A stretch of 8,533 bases of DNA from an uncultured Actinomycetes bacterium. Its GTDB lineage: Bacteria > Actinomycetota > Actinomycetes > Nanopelagicales > Nanopelagicaceae. Within the stretch, counting starts at the first letter, position 1. Every line of letters begins with the position of its first letter. The stretch is from positions 1-8,533 of the forward strand of contig CAIUHB010000063.1 of assembly GCA_903898855.1 (NCBI GenBank). Reading direction: 5' to 3'. The notes under the pieces were generated by a model. That model did no database searches. It was not told the origin of the DNA and saw only the letters and a list, made by a program, of their open reading frames with translations. The position numbers were made by a program, and so were the translations under genes. Of the stretch, positions 1 to 5,799 are shown piece after piece.

Positions 1-1
1 A

Positions 2-754
2 CGAGGCGGAAATGGGTCACATCGCTTTGCTTACACAATCGATGAAGCTATTGGCGCGATCGCTGCCGAAGTGAATGACCTCCTAGAGAAGTCAGTTGTT
101 AACGCGGTTGTGCGTTTCACGCCATCACCTGCCCTCACCACCAATCCACACATCGAAGTACTACAACGCCTTCCGCATTTCAAGGATGGGGATTCTTATG
201 TGCTTCAACTCGGTGATATCTATGCGGGCGAAAACCGCCGGTTCATGCTCGATATTGAGGTGCCTGGAATGCCTGCCCTAGGTTTGGTGAAGATTGCTGA
301 CATCATTCTGGAATATCTGGATGTGGCGCAGATGCAGGAAATCACCGTCACTCTTCCGGTGCATGTGAATGTCGTGCCTGATGATGTTGCGAAAGGTCGA
401 CTATCTGATCCAATTGTGCGAGCTGAGCGACTGTTGATTACAGCGCAGAGCCAGAAAGCTGAAGCGATTGAAGAGCTCCGCAACGGTGAAAGTAAGAGCG
501 CGGCAAAGCGATTGAAGTCCACTTCCGAAAATCTCCGTCGACAGGCAAGTGATATCAAGGTGACGGATGAGCGAACCGCTGAATCACTGAAGATAATCAT
601 CGCCGAAGCTGATCAGATGGACCTCCTTGCAAAGTCAGCCGAGCAGGATGACGTCCAGTACTCATCCAAGCGATTGATGGAGAACTTCTCCGCAAATTCC
701 CGCTCGCGTAAAGAGCGAAACCCGCGCGAAATCTTTCCTGAAGAGAATAAGTGA
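2..754 (+). CDS. VWA (von Willebrand factor A) domain protein, C-terminal part (5' partial)
   Basis: The reading frame is open from base 2, so the annotatable protein is a 250-residue C-terminal fragment. An internal ATG at 71 is not the true start, because coding similarity continues upstream of it. The first residues (GNGSHRFAYTIDEAIGAI) match the last beta-strand and helix of a VWA domain of the Ca-activated-chloride-channel-like type, where a 'G.G..Y/F....' strand is followed by a helix ending the fold. Next comes the beta-rich segment typical of these proteins (VVRFTPSP, then GENRRFMLDIEVP, then VTLPVHVNVVPDD). A charged helical tail from about residue 140 onward is rich in Lys, Glu, Arg and Ser. 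These proteins usually bind a divalent metal through a MIDAS motif, but that motif lies outside the window. No signal peptide or membrane segment is visible in this part. Function is unknown beyond a likely protein-binding role. The downstream 38-codon ORF starts 9 bases after the stop. Confidence 0.75.
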   Translation, partial: RGGNGSHRFAYTIDEAIGAIAAEVNDLLEKSVVNAVVRFTPSPALTTNPHIEVLQRLPHFKDGDSYVLQLGDIYAGENRRFMLDIEVPGMPALGLVKIADIILEYLDVAQMQEITVTLPVHVNVVPDDVAKGRLSDPIVRAERLLITAQSQKAEAIEELRNGESKSAAKRLKSTSENLRRQASDIKVTDERTAESLKIIIAEADQMDLLAKSAEQDDVQYSSKRLMENFSANSRSRKERNPREIFPEENK

Positions 755-763
755 GGCGAACGT

Positions 764-880
764 ATGAAAAAGAAAGTATCTATTGTTCATTCCGCGTCTT
801 ATGCCAATTGGTTCTTCTCGGATGACCATCCGACGCGATCGAGCGTGTTGGAAACCTTGGCTCTATCGCTAGTGGCGTGA
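764..880 (+). pseudogene. Probable N-terminal remnant of a histone-deacetylase/AcuC-like enzyme
   Basis: This 38-codon ORF starts at ATG 764, ten bases after the stop of the VWA gene, with a weak GAGGCG ribosome-binding site. It ends at TGA 878-880. The peptide begins MKKKVSIVHSASYANWFFSD and continues with DHPTR. This resembles the opening beta-strand and 'HP' motif of actinobacterial acetoin-utilisation/histone-deacetylase-like hydrolases (typically a 'V.HS..Y..W.F...HPT' pattern). The homology then stops: the residues after HPTR (SSVLETLALSLVA) do not look like the family. No continuation was found in the other two frames before the collagen-like gene at 941. The family enzymes run to about 300 residues or more, so this would be a deletion remnant. 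The assignment rests on a short motif recalled from the family. A genuine small protein of unknown function is the main alternative. Confidence 0.35.
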
Positions 881-883
881 ACT

Positions 884-914
884 TTGCAAGTTACATCCAA
901 AGTAAACCTATTTT
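884..914 (+). promoter_or_regulatory. Weak candidate promoter of the collagen-like gene
   Basis: TTGCAA at 884-889 could be a -35 element and TATTTT at 909-914 a -10 element (TANNNT form). The 19-base spacer is longer than optimal. The pair lies just after the broken 38-codon ORF and before the GTG start at 941, which is where a promoter for that gene is expected. Assigned by eye only. Confidence 0.22.
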
Positions 915-927
915 GGGTAAAGAAAAC

Positions 928-933
928 GAAAGG
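928..933 (+). promoter_or_regulatory. Ribosome-binding site supporting the GTG start at 941
   Basis: GAAAGG lies 7 bases upstream of the GTG at 941. It is the best Shine-Dalgarno-like site near this gene. It supports GTG as the start, since the peptide from there has a textbook signal sequence. Confidence 0.6.
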
Positions 934-940
934 TAGTTAA

Positions 941-1507
941 GTGAAAAAGATTAATTTGATAGCGGTCGCGCTATCACTCTTCACCGGATTTCTATTGGGG
1001 ACATCCGGAACAGGATTTGCACAAGCGGAAGATTCTATTGCGCCAGTCGTTGCCCAAGGCGATTTACTGAAAGTGTGCATTGATAAAAAGAGCGGTGTCA
1101 TACGCGCAGCTAGCGCATGCAAAAAGACTGAGAAGGCGTATGTCTTAGGGGGCCCTGGTCCGCAAGGCCCACAAGGGGAAAAGGGAGACACGGGTTCAAC
1201 CGGTCCGCAGGGTCTCCAAGGCTCGCAAGGGCAACAAGGTCTCCAAGGACCTCAAGGCATAAAGGGCGATGTTGGTCCGCAGGGATTGCAAGGTGCAATG
1301 GGATTAACGGGGCCAGAAGGATCCATATCTGGGTTGAGACGAGTGACAATCGACTTTCTTTCAGCAAGCTACTTTGGTTGTCCGGGCTTTGGAACAAGTG
1401 CGACCGTCGTAGGAAGCGTCTATTACAACTCGTTCAGCACCTTTAATCCAATATCCGTCACGAACAAGACCCTAAGCGGTTGCAGCACAACCGTTTATGC
1501 CCCGTAA
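941..1507 (+). CDS. Secreted collagen-like (Gly-X-Y) protein
   Basis: This 188-residue exported protein starts at GTG. Residues 1-29 form a Sec signal peptide: MKK, a hydrophobic core, and likely cleavage after FAQA. The mature N-terminus carries a small module with C46 and C60 (VCIDKKSG...[11 protein letters not shown]). This arrangement is common just before collagen stalks in actinobacterial secreted proteins. Residues 70-126 are 19 uninterrupted Gly-X-Y triplets rich in Gln and Pro (PQG, LQG), with some charged triplets (EKG, DTG, IKG, DVG). From residue 127 a short C-terminal domain of about 60 residues, rich in Ser, Thr, Tyr and Phe, carries C147 and C181, which could form a disulfide. 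Such proteins are expected to trimerise through the stalk and sit at the cell surface or be released. No LPXTG or membrane anchor is present. The partner or ligand is unknown. The gene appears monocistronic, bounded by a candidate promoter and a strong hairpin. Confidence 0.85.
   Translation: MKKINLIAVALSLFTGFLLGTSGTGFAQAEDSIAPVVAQGDLLKVCIDKKSGVIRAASACKKTEKAYVLGGPGPQGPQGEKGDTGSTGPQGLQGSQGQQGLQGPQGIKGDVGPQGLQGAMGLTGPEGSISGLRRVTIDFLSASYFGCPGFGTSATVVGSVYYNSFSTFNPISVTNKTLSGCSTTVYAP
1148..1318 (+). repeat. Gly-X-Y collagen-like triplet tract within the 941-1507 gene
   Basis: The tract comprises 19 consecutive 9-base units encoding Gly-X-Y. Several units are near-identical at the DNA level: GGTCTCCAAGG occurs twice, and GGTCCGCAGGG occurs twice. 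Such tracts can gain or lose units by slippage or recombination, so copy number may vary between strains. This is a protein-coding repeat, not a separate genetic element. Confidence 0.8.
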
Positions 1508-1537
1508 TCGGGAAATTGACTGGAACTTTTAAGGTAG

Positions 1538-1572
1538 GAACAAGGTTGTGCGGAATATGCACGGCCTTGTTC
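1538..1572 (+). terminator. Strong hairpin, probable terminator of the collagen-like gene
   Basis: The left arm GAACAAGG-TT-GTGC (1538-1551) pairs with the right arm GCAC-GG-CCTTGTTC (1559-1572). This gives a continuous 14-pair stem, including two G-U pairs, around a 7-base loop (1552-1558). It lies 30 bases after the TAA of the collagen-like gene. The following bases (TGCTTCCAC) are only weakly T-rich, so termination would be of the U-poor type often seen in high-GC bacteria. A regulatory or processing stem is an alternative. Confidence 0.55.
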
Positions 1573-1639
1573 TGCTTCCACATCCAACACCGCAAGAGTG
1601 CCGTAATCTTTGATAGCCGTTGAAAGTGCCACCTTCGCT

Positions 1640-1645
1640 TATCCT
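1640..1645 (+). promoter_or_regulatory. Candidate -10 element for a leaderless transcript
   Basis: TATCCT (TANNNT form) ends six bases before the GTG at 1652, so transcription could start at the G of the start codon. No Shine-Dalgarno sequence precedes that GTG. TTGAAA at 1620-1625 is a possible -35, but its 14-base spacing is short. This placement favours GTG 1652 over TTG 1610 as the start. Confidence 0.35.
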
Positions 1646-1651
1646 TTCCAC

Positions 1652-3520
1652 GTGAACATTCGTGCCAAAGGCCACTCAAATCGCACCAGACGTGTCGCCC
1701 TCCTAATTGCTCCCGTTATTGCCTCTTCGATCTTGTTGTCACAGACAGGAACAACAGCAACGGCGAGCACGGATGGCGCAGCTACCTGTAAAACATCAGG
1801 TGGTCTGACCTACCGCGTTGGTGTCGATAGCTGGTATCTCTCCGCATACTCACCTCGTCCAGAGGATGAGGCGATGGAGGTTGCCTTTGGCGATGGAACG
1901 AGCTTCTACTCAACGGTGTGGCCTCTTTTTGATGCACCAGTAGCAAATTCACAGGTGGGTCTTGCGTCAACGTGGATCTCTGCAAACCTTTTACAAAACC
2001 AGGCGGCGAAGAATCTCACCGGTGCAGCGAAGGATGCTTCGATTCAAACAATCGAAGGAAGTCTTGGCTGGTGGGGCGATACACCATACCGAGTGGCACT
2101 TCCTAAATTCGAACCTGGCGTGACTGCAAGTAATTATTCAACTGGTGCTCGTGACTTCTGGGCTGGTCAGCCACTCAAAGAAGGGCAAGGCGGTTGGATC
2201 ACTCTCAGTAATCAGATCCTGCTTCCACCTGATGGCATGTCCTTTGATTCAACTTCAAGTGGTGCTCAACTTGGTCAGACCTGGCTGAGCCTGCCGTTCC
2301 CAAAGACCGGTTCGCAACTCACCCCGCAAGCTGGAACCAATGCATGGACGCTCTTCTTGAACTCATCAAACTTCAAGGGACCTCTTGCATACGTCGAACC
2401 GAATTACTGGACCCAAAGCGCTGCCAAATATCCTGAATTGAAAGGCATGACTTTGGACAGCCAGAAAGAACTCTCCTATGTGCTCTCTGGCGAATTCGCA
2501 GGAGTCCCTATCTGCGAGGCTAAGGATGCGAATGGCAATACCTATTCCCGCATTCCCCAGATGCAATTTCAAACGGATTCTGATGGCAAGTTCATCTTCG
2601 CCCGCGATTATCGTGCTTACGGAGTCGCGGCAATCAATTCACCAATGGCTGATTCCATCAAGAACAATTCAACGCTCCCAACAACATTGGACGCCAACGG
2701 AGTTCAGATTCGCCACCTGATTCCAACCGGAAACGATGTCTATCAAGGTGGAGCCGAAGTTCCATACCTTAAGGATCTGCTTACTTTGCAGACCTTTGAT
2801 AACAACCAAGCGGTTGGGTTCAACCTTCAATCCAAGAACTCCATGGTGAAGTTGCCTTCCTACTTTGTTCAGAAAGGCGTTGTTCGGGAAGCAGCCCCTG
2901 CGACCGAAGCACCTGCAGCACTTCAAACGAAGGACTGGTCACCTGCTCCAACTGTGAGGGAGAAGGTTTATCAAGTATTGCCTTGGTATCTCAGCGCCGG
3001 CAAGGCGGCATCAACAGATTTGAAAACTGATCTCAATGACGGCAGTACGGTTACTTACCGCTGGTACAAATTTGTAGATCAGCCGATGCTTGCTCGTTAC
3101 AACCTCACTGAGGATGAGAAAGCAAAGATGCAGGCTCTTGTAGAGAAGATGCAGCGCGAATGGGCCAGCAATCCCCTTCAAGCTGCCCCTTCCGGGGGAA
3201 CGTTGGCCAAGTTTGACCAAGGTCTACTCGTAAAGCCACCGGCTGGTATGGAATATGGATATGTACCAATTGTTGTGCGTCAGGAAGATACGGTGATAGC
3301 TGCCGCAAATGCTGCGAAAGCAACGCCTACCCCAACGCCGAAGCCAAGCGCGACACCGACGGCATCTGCTACGCCAACACCAACTTCCTCGCCTTCCGTG
3401 AAGCCATCTCCAACCAAGGCCCCCGCAAAGAAGATCACGATCACATGTGTGAGAGGCAAAAACTCAAAGAAGATAACGGCATTTAAGCCAAAATGTCCGA
3501 GTGGGTGGAAGAAGAGGTAG
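1652..3520 (+). CDS. Large secreted protein of unknown function with Pro/Thr/Ser linker and two-Cys basic tail
   Basis: This 622-residue exported protein is not recognised as a known family. I chose GTG 1652 because it gives a clean signal peptide: basic n-region with RTRR, hydrophobic core VALLIAPVIASSILL, likely cleavage after TATA near residue 38. It also has a TATCCT hexamer six bases upstream. An in-frame TTG at 1610 would add 14 residues that fit a signal peptide poorly. The mature body (about 45-555) is rich in Ser, Thr, Asn, Trp and Tyr and looks like a beta-rich extracellular fold. It has C46 and C288 and no enzyme motif I can name. A helical, charged stretch (DEKAKMQALVEKMQREW) lies near residue 500. 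Residues 557-592 are a Pro/Thr/Ser/Lys linker built from TPTP- and SPS-like units. The last 28 residues are basic and hold C599 and C615 in an ITCVRGK...KCPSGWKKR pattern, which I have seen as a recurrent tail on secreted actinobacterial proteins. Surface retention is an inference. Mrr follows 25 bases downstream. Confidence 0.75.
   Translation: MNIRAKGHSNRTRRVALLIAPVIASSILLSQTGTTATASTDGAATCKTSGGLTYRVGVDSWYLSAYSPRPEDEAMEVAFGDGTSFYSTVWPLFDAPVANSQVGLASTWISANLLQNQAAKNLTGAAKDASIQTIEGSLGWWGDTPYRVALPKFEPGVTASNYSTGARDFWAGQPLKEGQGGWITLSNQILLPPDGMSFDSTSSGAQLGQTWLSLPFPKTGSQLTPQAGTNAWTLFLNSSNFKGPLAYVEPNYWTQSAAKYPELKGMTLDSQKELSYVLSGEFAGVPICEAKDANGNTYSRIPQMQFQTDSDGKFIFARDYRAYGVAAINSPMADSIKNNSTLPTTLDANGVQIRHLIPTGNDVYQGGAEVPYLKDLLTLQTFDNNQAVGFNLQSKNSMVKLPSYFVQKGVVREAAPATEAPAALQTKDWSPAPTVREKVYQVLPWYLSAGKAASTDLKTDLNDGSTVTYRWYKFVDQPMLARYNLTEDEKAKMQALVEKMQREWASNPLQAAPSGGTLAKFDQGLLVKPPAGMEYGYVPIVVRQEDTVIAAANAAKATPTPTPKPSATPTASATPTPTSSPSVKPSPTKAPAKKITITCVRGKNSKKITAFKPKCPSGWKKR
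3319..3517 (+). other. Low-complexity linker plus C-terminal two-cysteine basic tail
   Basis: This is a sub-region of the secreted 622-residue protein. A Pro/Thr/Ser/Ala/Lys linker of about 36 residues is followed by a 28-residue Lys/Arg-rich tail with two cysteines 16 residues apart and a terminal CPSGWKKR. The layout (folded body, flexible linker, small disulfide-capable basic module) suggests an attachment or sorting module, perhaps binding anionic wall polymers. That role is inferred, not shown. Confidence 0.5.
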
Positions 3521-3534
3521 CGTTAGGTGACACT

Positions 3535-3538
3535 AGGA
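3535..3538 (+). promoter_or_regulatory. Ribosome-binding site of the Mrr gene
   Basis: AGGA lies 7 bases before ATG 3546, in the 25-base gap after the upstream secreted-protein gene. It fixes the start of the restriction gene. With no promoter or terminator evident in the gap, read-through from the upstream gene is possible. Confidence 0.5.
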
Positions 3539-3545
3539 TTTAATC

Positions 3546-4451
3546 ATGATTCCTAAGTTTGATGGATATTTTCATCACGTGCTCAATTACCTAAAGGAAA
3601 ACGGAGCGGTTCCGTATCCGGTTATTAGAGAAGATATTTTGGATCTCACCGGAGTTACTCCGGAAGAGCGTGAGAAAACCACCGAAAAAGGAACCCAAAT
3701 TGCCAGTTCACGGGTCCACTGGGCTATTCAATATTTATTCCAAGCAGGTGCACTTAGCAGGCCTGTGCGAGGGGTATACCAAGTCACTCCGCTCGGCATA
3801 GCTCTGCTTAATGAGCACCCAAATGGATTTGGCGAATCAACGTTGAAGGCAACAGAGGGCTACCAAAACTGGGTTTCAAGAATTGGGTCAAAGCCGAAGA
3901 ATGGCGAAAGAACAAATAGCGATTCGGCAGGCGAAGCCCCGCAAGAGTCGATTGAAGCAGCACTTACCGAAATCGAAAACAACATCGCAGCTGAATTAGT
4001 CTCCCAAATTCAAGCAATGTCTCCAGAATTTCTTGAAAAAACGGTCCTTCGTCTTCTTGGTGCGATGGGATATGGCGTTGATCAAGATTCCTTAAAACAT
4101 ACCGGTGGACCTGGCGATGAAGGCGTTGACGGAATCATTAATCAGGATGCATTAGGAATTCAGAGGATTTACATACAGGCGAAGCGATATAAAGATGGCA
4201 ACAATATAAGTCGAGAAACCATTCAATCGTTCATCGGTGCATTACAGGGTGCGTCAGGTGGTGTTTTCATAACTACGTCAGGATTTACCAGCGGCGCGCT
4301 GGAATTTGCAAGCAAGCATTTGTCACCGAAAATTGTTTTGGTAGACGGGCCTGAATTAGGCAAGTTAATGCTCAAATATGAAATCGGTGTCATCCCTCGA
4401 AGAACCTATAAGTTAATGGAAATTGACGAAAACTATTTTGTCGAGGAATAA
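3546..4451 (+). CDS. mrr: Mrr-type (type IV) restriction endonuclease
   Basis: This 301-residue protein is almost the length of E. coli Mrr (about 304) and has the same two-domain layout. Residues 1-92 form the Mrr N-terminal winged-helix DNA-binding domain (YPVIREDILDLTGVT, then RVHWAIQYLFQAGAL, then GVYQVTPLG). A low-complexity linker spans about 93-135. Residues 158-270 form the Mrr catalytic domain of the PD-(D/E)XK superfamily: FLEKTVLRLLGAMGYG with E164, then GGPGDEGVDG with D195, then IYIQAKRY with the catalytic Q211-x-K213 pair. All expected active-site residues are present, so the enzyme looks intact. Mrr enzymes cleave DNA carrying foreign methylation and need no cognate methyltransferase, consistent with none being found here. 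Its role would be defence against modified phage or plasmid DNA. The exact modification recognised cannot be read from sequence. It sits between secreted-protein and photolyase-like genes, not in an obvious defence island. Confidence 0.93.
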   Translation: MIPKFDGYFHHVLNYLKENGAVPYPVIREDILDLTGVTPEEREKTTEKGTQIASSRVHWAIQYLFQAGALSRPVRGVYQVTPLGIALLNEHPNGFGESTLKATEGYQNWVSRIGSKPKNGERTNSDSAGEAPQESIEAALTEIENNIAAELVSQIQAMSPEFLEKTVLRLLGAMGYGVDQDSLKHTGGPGDEGVDGIINQDALGIQRIYIQAKRYKDGNNISRETIQSFIGALQGASGGVFITTSGFTSGALEFASKHLSPKIVLVDGPELGKLMLKYEIGVIPRRTYKLMEIDENYFVEE

Positions 4452-4529
4452 CCAGTATTTTGGGCAGCGCAGGAATCACAATTTGGGAGCATTTGCTTGT
4501 CGCACTCGGCACTTTGAGGTTGGCAGTTT

Positions 4530-4550
4530 ATGAATTCACTTGCCATTCAT
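4530..4550. repeat. Short inverted repeat upstream of the photolyase-like gene
   Basis: ATGAAT (4530-4535) and ATTCAT (4545-4550) are exact reverse complements separated by 9 bases. They lie about 25 bases upstream of ATG 4576 and overlap the probable promoter region. The spacing suits a small operator or a weak AT-rich stem, but such short repeats arise by chance. Confidence 0.25.
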
Positions 4551-4566
4551 GGAATCCAAGTACCCT
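4540..4566 (+). promoter_or_regulatory. Candidate promoter for a leaderless photolyase-like transcript
   Basis: TTGCCA (4540-4545) resembles a -35 element and TACCCT (4561-4566) a TANNNT -10 element, with a short 15-base spacer. The -10 ends nine bases before ATG 4576, and no Shine-Dalgarno sequence is present. Transcription may therefore begin at or next to the start codon. The inverted repeat at 4530-4550 overlaps the -35. Confidence 0.35.
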
Positions 4567-4575
4567 TAAGTCCTT

Positions 4576-5799
4576 ATGCCACTAGTCGAGATTGACCTCA
4601 GCAAAGATGCGCTTCAACTAGCCGCTGAACATTTTTCAGGGCTTTACTCCGGAGAACCAGGCTTAAGTTCAATCAAAGGCGGCCAAAGTGCGGCAAACGC
4701 GGCGCTGGCTAACCTTGATATCACTCGTTACGCAGAAGATCGCTCAGAGGTATATCCCATTGTCCACCGTGGTGCGAGCGTGCTCTCTCCATACATCCGC
4801 CATAACCTATTAACTCTCGATCAGGTTTATCGCGCCGTGAAGAGCGCTCCATTTAAAGACCGTGAGAAGTTTCGCGATGAGCTCTTCTGGCAGGAGTATG
4901 CACGTCATCTCTACGCCCGCATTGGTGTGCGACTCTTCGAAAATCTCCGTTACGAGGCAAACGAAACCAGCCAAGGCGACGGCTGGGATAGAGAGATGTT
5001 TTGCGTCGACACCGTGCTTACTGAATTAGAGAGAGATGGTTGGTTAGTAAACCAAACTCGCATGTGGATGGCTTCTCAGTGGACCGTCCGTTCCGGTGCT
5101 GGCTGGCTCCACGGCCAGGAACGCATGTATCGCGAATTGATCGATGGTTCGCGCGCTGCAAATCTTCTTGGTTGGCAGTGGACGGTGGGTGCTGGAACTG
5201 GCAAACCTTACGGATTCGCACGGTGGCAGGTAGAGAAACGAGCGCCAGGACTGTGCATGAAGTGTCCGTTAAAGAAGGCCTGCCCAATTCAAGAATTTCC
5301 AGAAGAGATAACGCCGCGCCAACTCGATAAGGATCCATTGCTCGATCGCGATTTAGATGTAGAGAAGACCGCTGGGCCAACTCAGGCGGTTAAGAACGGC
5401 GCTCCTAAATATGTTCTATTAACGGTGGATTCCATGGGTGATGGTGATCCTGCGCTGGCCGCTAATCCAGATCTTCCCGTTGTATTTGTCTTTAACGAGC
5501 AGGCACTCCGTAAGCTCCAGTTAAGTTCACGGCGGATTGGGTTCTATTTACAGACCCTTCAAGATGTGAGCACGAGAAGAGAACTCCGCGCCTACATTGG
5601 CAATCCATACGAATTTGCTGCAGAGAACGATGTTGCGGTGACATATGCACCAGTTCCCTCGTTTAAGAAATTTACTAATCTGGCGGAAGTGCACCCTTTC
5701 CCATGGTTGCGAGCACCTCACGCGGGCTCGGTGAGAAGCTTCTCCTCGTGGCGACAGAAAGTTGATAAAGGTAATCACTCGTCGGCCGATTCAAAATGA
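4576..5799 (+). CDS. Photolyase/cryptochrome-like FAD protein with apparently permuted domain order
   Basis: This 407-residue protein opens, after about 30 residues, at the photolyase interdomain linker (GGQSAANAAL...YAEDR). The all-helical FAD-binding domain follows: LSPYIRHNLLT at 71-80, FRDELFWQEYARHLY near 99-113, GWLVNQTRMW at 155-164, and LIDGSRAANLLGWQW at 188-202. N196 matches the conserved Asn near the flavin N5 (N378 in E. coli PhrB). W177 and W200 match electron-transfer tryptophans W359 and W382. Residue 192 is Ser where E. coli PhrB has Asp. Cysteines C143, C227, C230 and C236 sit like the 4Fe-4S ligands of FeS-BCP photolyases. After a linker, residues 277-396 resemble the alpha/beta domain that normally comes first (YVLLTVDS, DPALA, LPVVFVFNE, SSRRIGFYLQTL, FSSWRQK). 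ATG 4576 lies three codons after an in-frame stop, so no N-terminal domain is missing. Expected role: light-dependent DNA repair or light sensing; which one is unresolved. Confidence 0.8.
   Translation: MPLVEIDLSKDALQLAAEHFSGLYSGEPGLSSIKGGQSAANAALANLDITRYAEDRSEVYPIVHRGASVLSPYIRHNLLTLDQVYRAVKSAPFKDREKFRDELFWQEYARHLYARIGVRLFENLRYEANETSQGDGWDREMFCVDTVLTELERDGWLVNQTRMWMASQWTVRSGAGWLHGQERMYRELIDGSRAANLLGWQWTVGAGTGKPYGFARWQVEKRAPGLCMKCPLKKACPIQEFPEEITPRQLDKDPLLDRDLDVEKTAGPTQAVKNGAPKYVLLTVDSMGDGDPALAANPDLPVVFVFNEQALRKLQLSSRRIGFYLQTLQDVSTRRELRAYIGNPYEFAAENDVAVTYAPVPSFKKFTNLAEVHPFPWLRAPHAGSVRSFSSWRQKVDKGNHSSADSK

Noticed and set aside
220..600. Minus-strand 126-residue ORF opposite the VWA gene
   Set aside because: It is antisense to a well-supported coding frame, rich in Ser, Arg and Cys as expected for a shadow, and has no recognisable domain.
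1148..1318. Possible CRISPR-like or non-coding tandem repeat
   Set aside because: The 9-base periodicity is explained by Gly-X-Y codons; there are no constant repeats with unique spacers.
937..1397. Minus-strand ORFs opposite the collagen-like gene
   Set aside because: Their Pro/Gly-rich or Leu/Ala-rich composition is the mirror of the Gly-X-Y coding repeat. They have no independent start signals or family resemblance.
1610..1651. TTG 1610 as start of the secreted 622-residue protein
   Set aside because: It adds 14 residues unlike a signal-peptide n-region and has no well-spaced ribosome-binding site. GTG 1652 gives a cleaner signal peptide and sits after a TATCCT hexamer.
4452..4575. Possibility that the photolyase-like gene is simply truncated and its N-terminal domain lies upstream
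   Set aside because: The 124-base gap has an in-frame stop at 4567-4569 and no readable alpha/beta domain in any frame. The matching domain features are instead found at the C-terminus.
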